In this document: positions 5,306-8,176 of the stretch, in pieces
Layout: every line of letters starts with the position of its first letter
Position numbering within the stretch: the stretch's first letter is position 1
From: Oscillospiraceae bacterium
GTDB lineage: Bacteria; Bacillota; Clostridia; Oscillospirales; Acutalibacteraceae
NCBI GenBank assembly: GCA_902774165.1
Contig: CACYHJ010000107.1
Coordinates: 1-8,176 of the forward strand
Reading direction: 5' to 3'
DNA: 8,176 bases
Made by a program: the position numbers and the translations under genes
Notes under the pieces: generated by a model
What the model was told of the DNA's origin: nothing
Database searches by the model: none
Seen by the model: only the letters and a program-made list of their open reading frames with translations

Positions 5306-8005
5306 ATGGACGAGATCGTCATTCAAAAAAGAAAACTTACAGACGCGCTGCCGTATTTTGCCGGCGGCGCGGTTTGTGTTCTGCTGCTTCTGGCGGTGTT
5401 CGCGGTCAAGGGGATCTTTCCCTTCGGCGGCGGCAGCATCGCAATTATGGATATGTGCCACGGATATATTCCGGTGTACTACCATCTGTATGATTTTCTG
5501 CACGGCGGCAAATCGCTGTTCTTCGACTGGTTCTCCGGCGCCGGCGTCAACATGGCGGGCGTCGCGGCGGTCAACGGGCTGCTGAGCCCGCTGAACCTGC
5601 TGTTTTATTTCGTTCCCCGCGACGGGATCGAGCCGTTCATGGGCATTTTCCTGCTGGTCAAGGTCTTTTTCGCGGCGCTGACCTCCGCCTTCTTTTTCAG
5701 AAGACGCTTCCCGAAGATGCCGGGCGTTTACGCCGTGGTGTTCTCCGCGCTCTACGCGCTGTCCGGCTACGTGCTTCTTTACTATATGCATATCATCTGG
5801 CTGGACGTGGTGATTCTGTTCCCGCTGCTGGTGTATTACTGCGAAAAGGCAATGCGCGGCGGCAGGGTGTTCCCTTACGCCCTGTGCGTGTTCCTCACGC
5901 GGCTGGGCAGCCTGTATCTGGGCGTGATGGCGCTGATCGCCGTGTTTTTCGTCGCCGGCGCGTATCTTCTGATCGTGATGGAAAAACAGGAGCGGGGCCG
6001 GGCGGCGTTCCGTCTGGGTCTGGGCACCGCGCTGGGAGCGCTGCTGCCGATGTTCCTGCTGGTGCCGGGCTATATGCAGATGACCTCCTCCTCCCGCTAC
6101 GGCTATACCGGCACGCTGACGGATATCCTTTCCGCCGCGCCGACGATGAACACCTTCAAAACCCTGATCTTCTCCTTCCTGCAGCTGGCGTTCCTGCTGG
6201 TGTTTCTGCTGATGCTCCGGTTTAAAAAACACCGGAATGTGTCGCTGTTCGCCGCGGTCACGATGCTGATCCTGTATCTTCCCTTCGTGATCGAGGGCAG
6301 CGCGATGCTGTGGCATTTCGGCTCCTATAAGGATTTTCCCTACCGGTTCGGCTTTGCGTCGATCTTTCTGCTGCTGGCGCTGGCGGCATACTGCGTCAAT
6401 GAAAACGGCGATGAGGTGCATTTTTCCTTCCCGCAGCCGCTGGCATATCTGCTGGCGATCCCGTTCATCGGGGTGCTGGCGTATGAAAATCTGCAGCTGT
6501 ACCGGGCGGGGACCCAGGGCGGGGAAAACGGCAGACCGCTGAGTGCACAGAACGCGCTGAAGATTTCCGCGCTGCTGTTCGCCGCCGGCCTGTGCGCCTT
6601 CCTCGCGGTTCTGCTGATCCGGCAGACCTTTGTCAAACGAGCCGTCGTTTTTCTCGTCTGCGTGGCGCAGATCCTGCCGGTGGCGCTGTTTTCGATCGGC
6701 TCCGGCTCCGGCGTGCGGTACGAGCGGCGGGAACACGATACCGAGTATATCGCCCCCGCGCTGGAGGTCGCCGCTCTTTCTCAGGCGGACAACAGCCTTC
6801 TGCAGCGCATCCACGACCCGGATATGAGCCTGAATATCAATTACGGCTTTGTGATGGGCGTCGGCGCCCTTTCCAACTGGACCCATCAGATTCCCGCCCA
6901 GCTCCAGAACGCCCGCAAAGCGCTGGGGTACAGCACCACCTATACGCTGCTGCTGGACGGCGGCGGCACCGTGTTTTCCGACGCGCTGCTCAACATGACC
7001 GAAACCGTGTCGAAACGGGAGCTGAACCGCGGCCTTTATTTGCAGATCGGGCAGACCGACGACGGCTATCGGCTGTATCAGAATTACAACGTGCTGCCGG
7101 CGGGAATGCTGGCGGACAGCCCGGGAATGGGGTTTTCCTCCTCTGTGGCGGGCAACGGGAATATCATCTTCCGCAATCAGAATGAAATCTTCCGTGCCCT
7201 CGGCGGGAAGGGAACGCTGATCCGCACGACGGAGAACTCGTCGGATCTGATCGTCAAAGAGTCTTCCGACGGGCAGAAGCTGACCTATGTGCTGTCCGCG
7301 GGAGCGCTGGAGGTGCTGTATTTCACCTCTCCGTCCTCTGCGTGGAACAGCATGCGGATCTTTGTCAACGGCAAGCCGGTTCCCGTGCCGTCCTATCATA
7401 AGGACGATAACGACCTTTACACCTCGGAGTATAACAATAACTGCCTGGAGCTGGGCTATTTCAGCCGGGAGCAGGTCACGGTGGAGATCCGGCTTCTCTC
7501 CGACGGCGCGATGACGCAGGAGTTTGCCTTCGGGATGCTTTCGGTCGACAAAATGAAGGAGCTCGCCGCGCTGCAGAAGCAGTACGGGATCGAGCTGCGC
7601 GCCGATAAGTATACCGTGCTCGCCGACGTGCAGAACGCTCCGGCGGACCGTTATCTTCTGCTGCCGGTCTCCTATGACGAGGGCTGGAGCGCCCGCATCA
7701 ACGGCGTGAGTGCCGAGGTGGAGCAGGCGGCGGGATATCTCTGCGCGGTCCGGGTGCCCGCGGGCGCGTCGTCGGTAAAGCTTGTCTTTGCGCCCAGGGG
7801 GATGATCCTCGGCGCGGCGGTCAGCGGCGCGAGCCTTGTGCTGTTCTGCGTGCTGATGTTCCTTGAAATGAAAAAAGGCGGCGTGCCGCGGGTGAAATTG
7901 CTTGAGACGGCCTCGCTCGTGCTGCTTTCGGCGGGCTGGTTTGCCGCCGTGTTCGCGGTTTACGCGCTGCCGATGGTCTACTCCGTGATCGGGGTGTTCC
8001 GATAA
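5306..8005 (+). CDS. YfhO-family multispanning membrane glycosyltransferase (GT-C type)
   Basis: 899 residues, close to the 860-odd of Bacillus YfhO. The start ATG follows AGGGTG at 5295-5300. A short cytoplasmic N-terminus leads into a first helix at about 17-38, then an outside loop with FPFGGGS and Asp49 in IMDMCHGYIPVYY, the position of the conserved catalytic-type acidic residue in GT-C proteins. Next come GKSLFFDWFSGAGVN and LLSPLNLLFYF, which are hallmark YfhO stretches. Many further hydrophobic helices fill the part to about residue 460, followed by a large non-membrane domain expected outside the cell. That domain includes the family's late motif SYDEGWSARINGV (Trp794) and a PAGASSVKLVF strand. 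One or two helices close the protein (about 833-855 and 868-895). In Bacillus, YfhO uses a lipid-linked sugar produced by CsbB and flipped by GtcA to decorate lipoteichoic acid. Here the partner GT2 lies 30 bases upstream, but no flippase gene is in the window. The acceptor polymer is unknown. Confidence 0.88.
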   Translation: MDEIVIQKRKLTDALPYFAGGAVCVLLLLAVFAVKGIFPFGGGSIAIMDMCHGYIPVYYHLYDFLHGGKSLFFDWFSGAGVNMAGVAAVNGLLSPLNLLFYFVPRDGIEPFMGIFLLVKVFFAALTSAFFFRRRFPKMPGVYAVVFSALYALSGYVLLYYMHIIWLDVVILFPLLVYYCEKAMRGGRVFPYALCVFLTRLGSLYLGVMALIAVFFVAGAYLLIVMEKQERGRAAFRLGLGTALGALLPMFLLVPGYMQMTSSSRYGYTGTLTDILSAAPTMNTFKTLIFSFLQLAFLLVFLLMLRFKKHRNVSLFAAVTMLILYLPFVIEGSAMLWHFGSYKDFPYRFGFASIFLLLALAAYCVNENGDEVHFSFPQPLAYLLAIPFIGVLAYENLQLYRAGTQGGENGRPLSAQNALKISALLFAAGLCAFLAVLLIRQTFVKRAVVFLVCVAQILPVALFSIGSGSGVRYERREHDTEYIAPALEVAALSQADNSLLQRIHDPDMSLNINYGFVMGVGALSNWTHQIPAQLQNARKALGYSTTYTLLLDGGGTVFSDALLNMTETVSKRELNRGLYLQIGQTDDGYRLYQNYNVLPAGMLADSPGMGFSSSVAGNGNIIFRNQNEIFRALGGKGTLIRTTENSSDLIVKESSDGQKLTYVLSAGALEVLYFTSPSSAWNSMRIFVNGKPVPVPSYHKDDNDLYTSEYNNNCLELGYFSREQVTVEIRLLSDGAMTQEFAFGMLSVDKMKELAALQKQYGIELRADKYTVLADVQNAPADRYLLLPVSYDEGWSARINGVSAEVEQAAGYLCAVRVPAGASSVKLVFAPRGMILGAAVSGASLVLFCVLMFLEMKKGGVPRVKLLETASLVLLSAGWFAAVFAVYALPMVYSVIGVFR

Positions 8006-8008
8006 CAC

Positions 8009-8038
8009 AAAATGCCGGTTTTGCGCCGGCATTTTTTT
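8009..8038 (+). terminator. Intrinsic terminator after the YfhO-family gene
   Basis: The inverted repeat AAAATGCCGG (8009-8018) and CCGGCATTTT (8026-8035) has a 7-base loop and is followed by an uninterrupted run of seven T (8032-8038). It starts 3 bases after the stop codon at 8005 and closes the transcription unit. Confidence 0.92.
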
Positions 8039-8040
8039 GG

Positions 8041-8176
8041 TTATACTTAGGCAACACCGCACAAATACGAATGCGCATCTTGCCCCATCTTTGTTCCGTC
8101 ATCTTGCACAGATTCTCCTTGACAACCGTCAGGTTGCCTGCGGAGACTCTGTACAATCTGACGAAAAAATCTACTG
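8041..8176. other. Structured non-coding segment, possible edge of a dispersed repeat or insertion element
   Basis: No convincing gene reaches this stretch. It opens with TTAGGCAACACCGCACAA (8048-8065), which resembles the kind of terminal sequence found on mobile or dispersed elements in gut Clostridia; that resemblance is from memory and untested. Inside is a long imperfect hairpin. Outer arms ACAGATTCTCC (8108-8118) and GGAGACTCTGT (8142-8152) pair with one mismatch, and an inner stem CAACC/GGTTG (8123-8127 with 8132-8136) has a GTCA loop. The element, if real, continues past the window end. A minus-strand open frame runs through it but also crosses the terminator and the YfhO-family gene, so it is not called. 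Confidence 0.4.

Noticed and set aside
5303..8062. 919-residue open frame on the minus strand opposite the YfhO-family gene
   Set aside because: It mirrors the real gene, crosses the terminator, and its translation is rich in Arg, His, Gln and Glu without any recognisable domain. This is the usual shadow of a GC-rich membrane-protein gene.

Overview
The window is a piece of a cell-surface glycan biosynthesis locus with five genes, all on the + strand. It probably comes from an anaerobic Gram-positive of the class Clostridia, for example a gut Oscillospiraceae-type genome. That assignment is an inference. It rests on strong GGAG/GGAGG ribosome binding sites, a CsbB-like plus YfhO-like gene pair typical of Firmicutes, GC-rich genes separated by AT-rich spacers full of repeats, and no Gram-negative O-antigen processing genes in view.

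Layout. Positions 1-785 hold the 3' part of an rfbH/E1-type CDP-4-keto-6-deoxyglucose 3-dehydrase; the complete [2Fe-2S] ligand pattern C-X57-C-X-C-X7-C and the catalytic-site His replacing Lys are readable. Positions 786-1182 are a gene-free spacer with candidate promoters and two copies of a heptamer-plus-hairpin repeat in opposite orientations. Positions 1183-2994 hold a thiamine-diphosphate enzyme of the acetolactate synthase fold (YerE-like by context). Positions 2995-3171 are a spacer filled by an array of seven small hairpins, five of them phased by a TCGATAT word. Positions 3172-4110 hold an extended SDR sugar nucleotide reductase/epimerase. Positions 4111-4213 hold a third heptamer-plus-hairpin repeat. 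Positions 4214-5275 hold a family 2 polyprenyl-phosphate glycosyltransferase with two C-terminal membrane helices. Positions 5306-8005 hold a YfhO-family multispanning membrane protein (GT-C type). An intrinsic terminator at 8009-8038 closes the unit. Positions 8041-8176 carry a structured non-coding segment that may be the edge of a dispersed repeat or mobile element.

How the genes could work together (inference). RfbH makes CDP-4-keto-3,6-dideoxyglucose. In yersiniose synthesis the ThDP enzyme YerE adds a two-carbon acetyl unit from pyruvate to C-4 of that sugar, and a dehydrogenase then reduces the branch. The same three activities are lined up here as rfbH, ThDP enzyme and SDR. The CsbB-like GT2 could load the finished sugar onto undecaprenyl phosphate, and the YfhO-like protein could transfer it to a surface polymer outside the membrane. 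A GtrA/GtcA-type flippase, the cytidylyltransferase and 4,6-dehydratase (rfbF, rfbG) and the E3 reductase are not in the window and would be expected nearby or elsewhere. The coding genes belong to known families. The less familiar material is the combination of modules and the two families of structured intergenic repeats.
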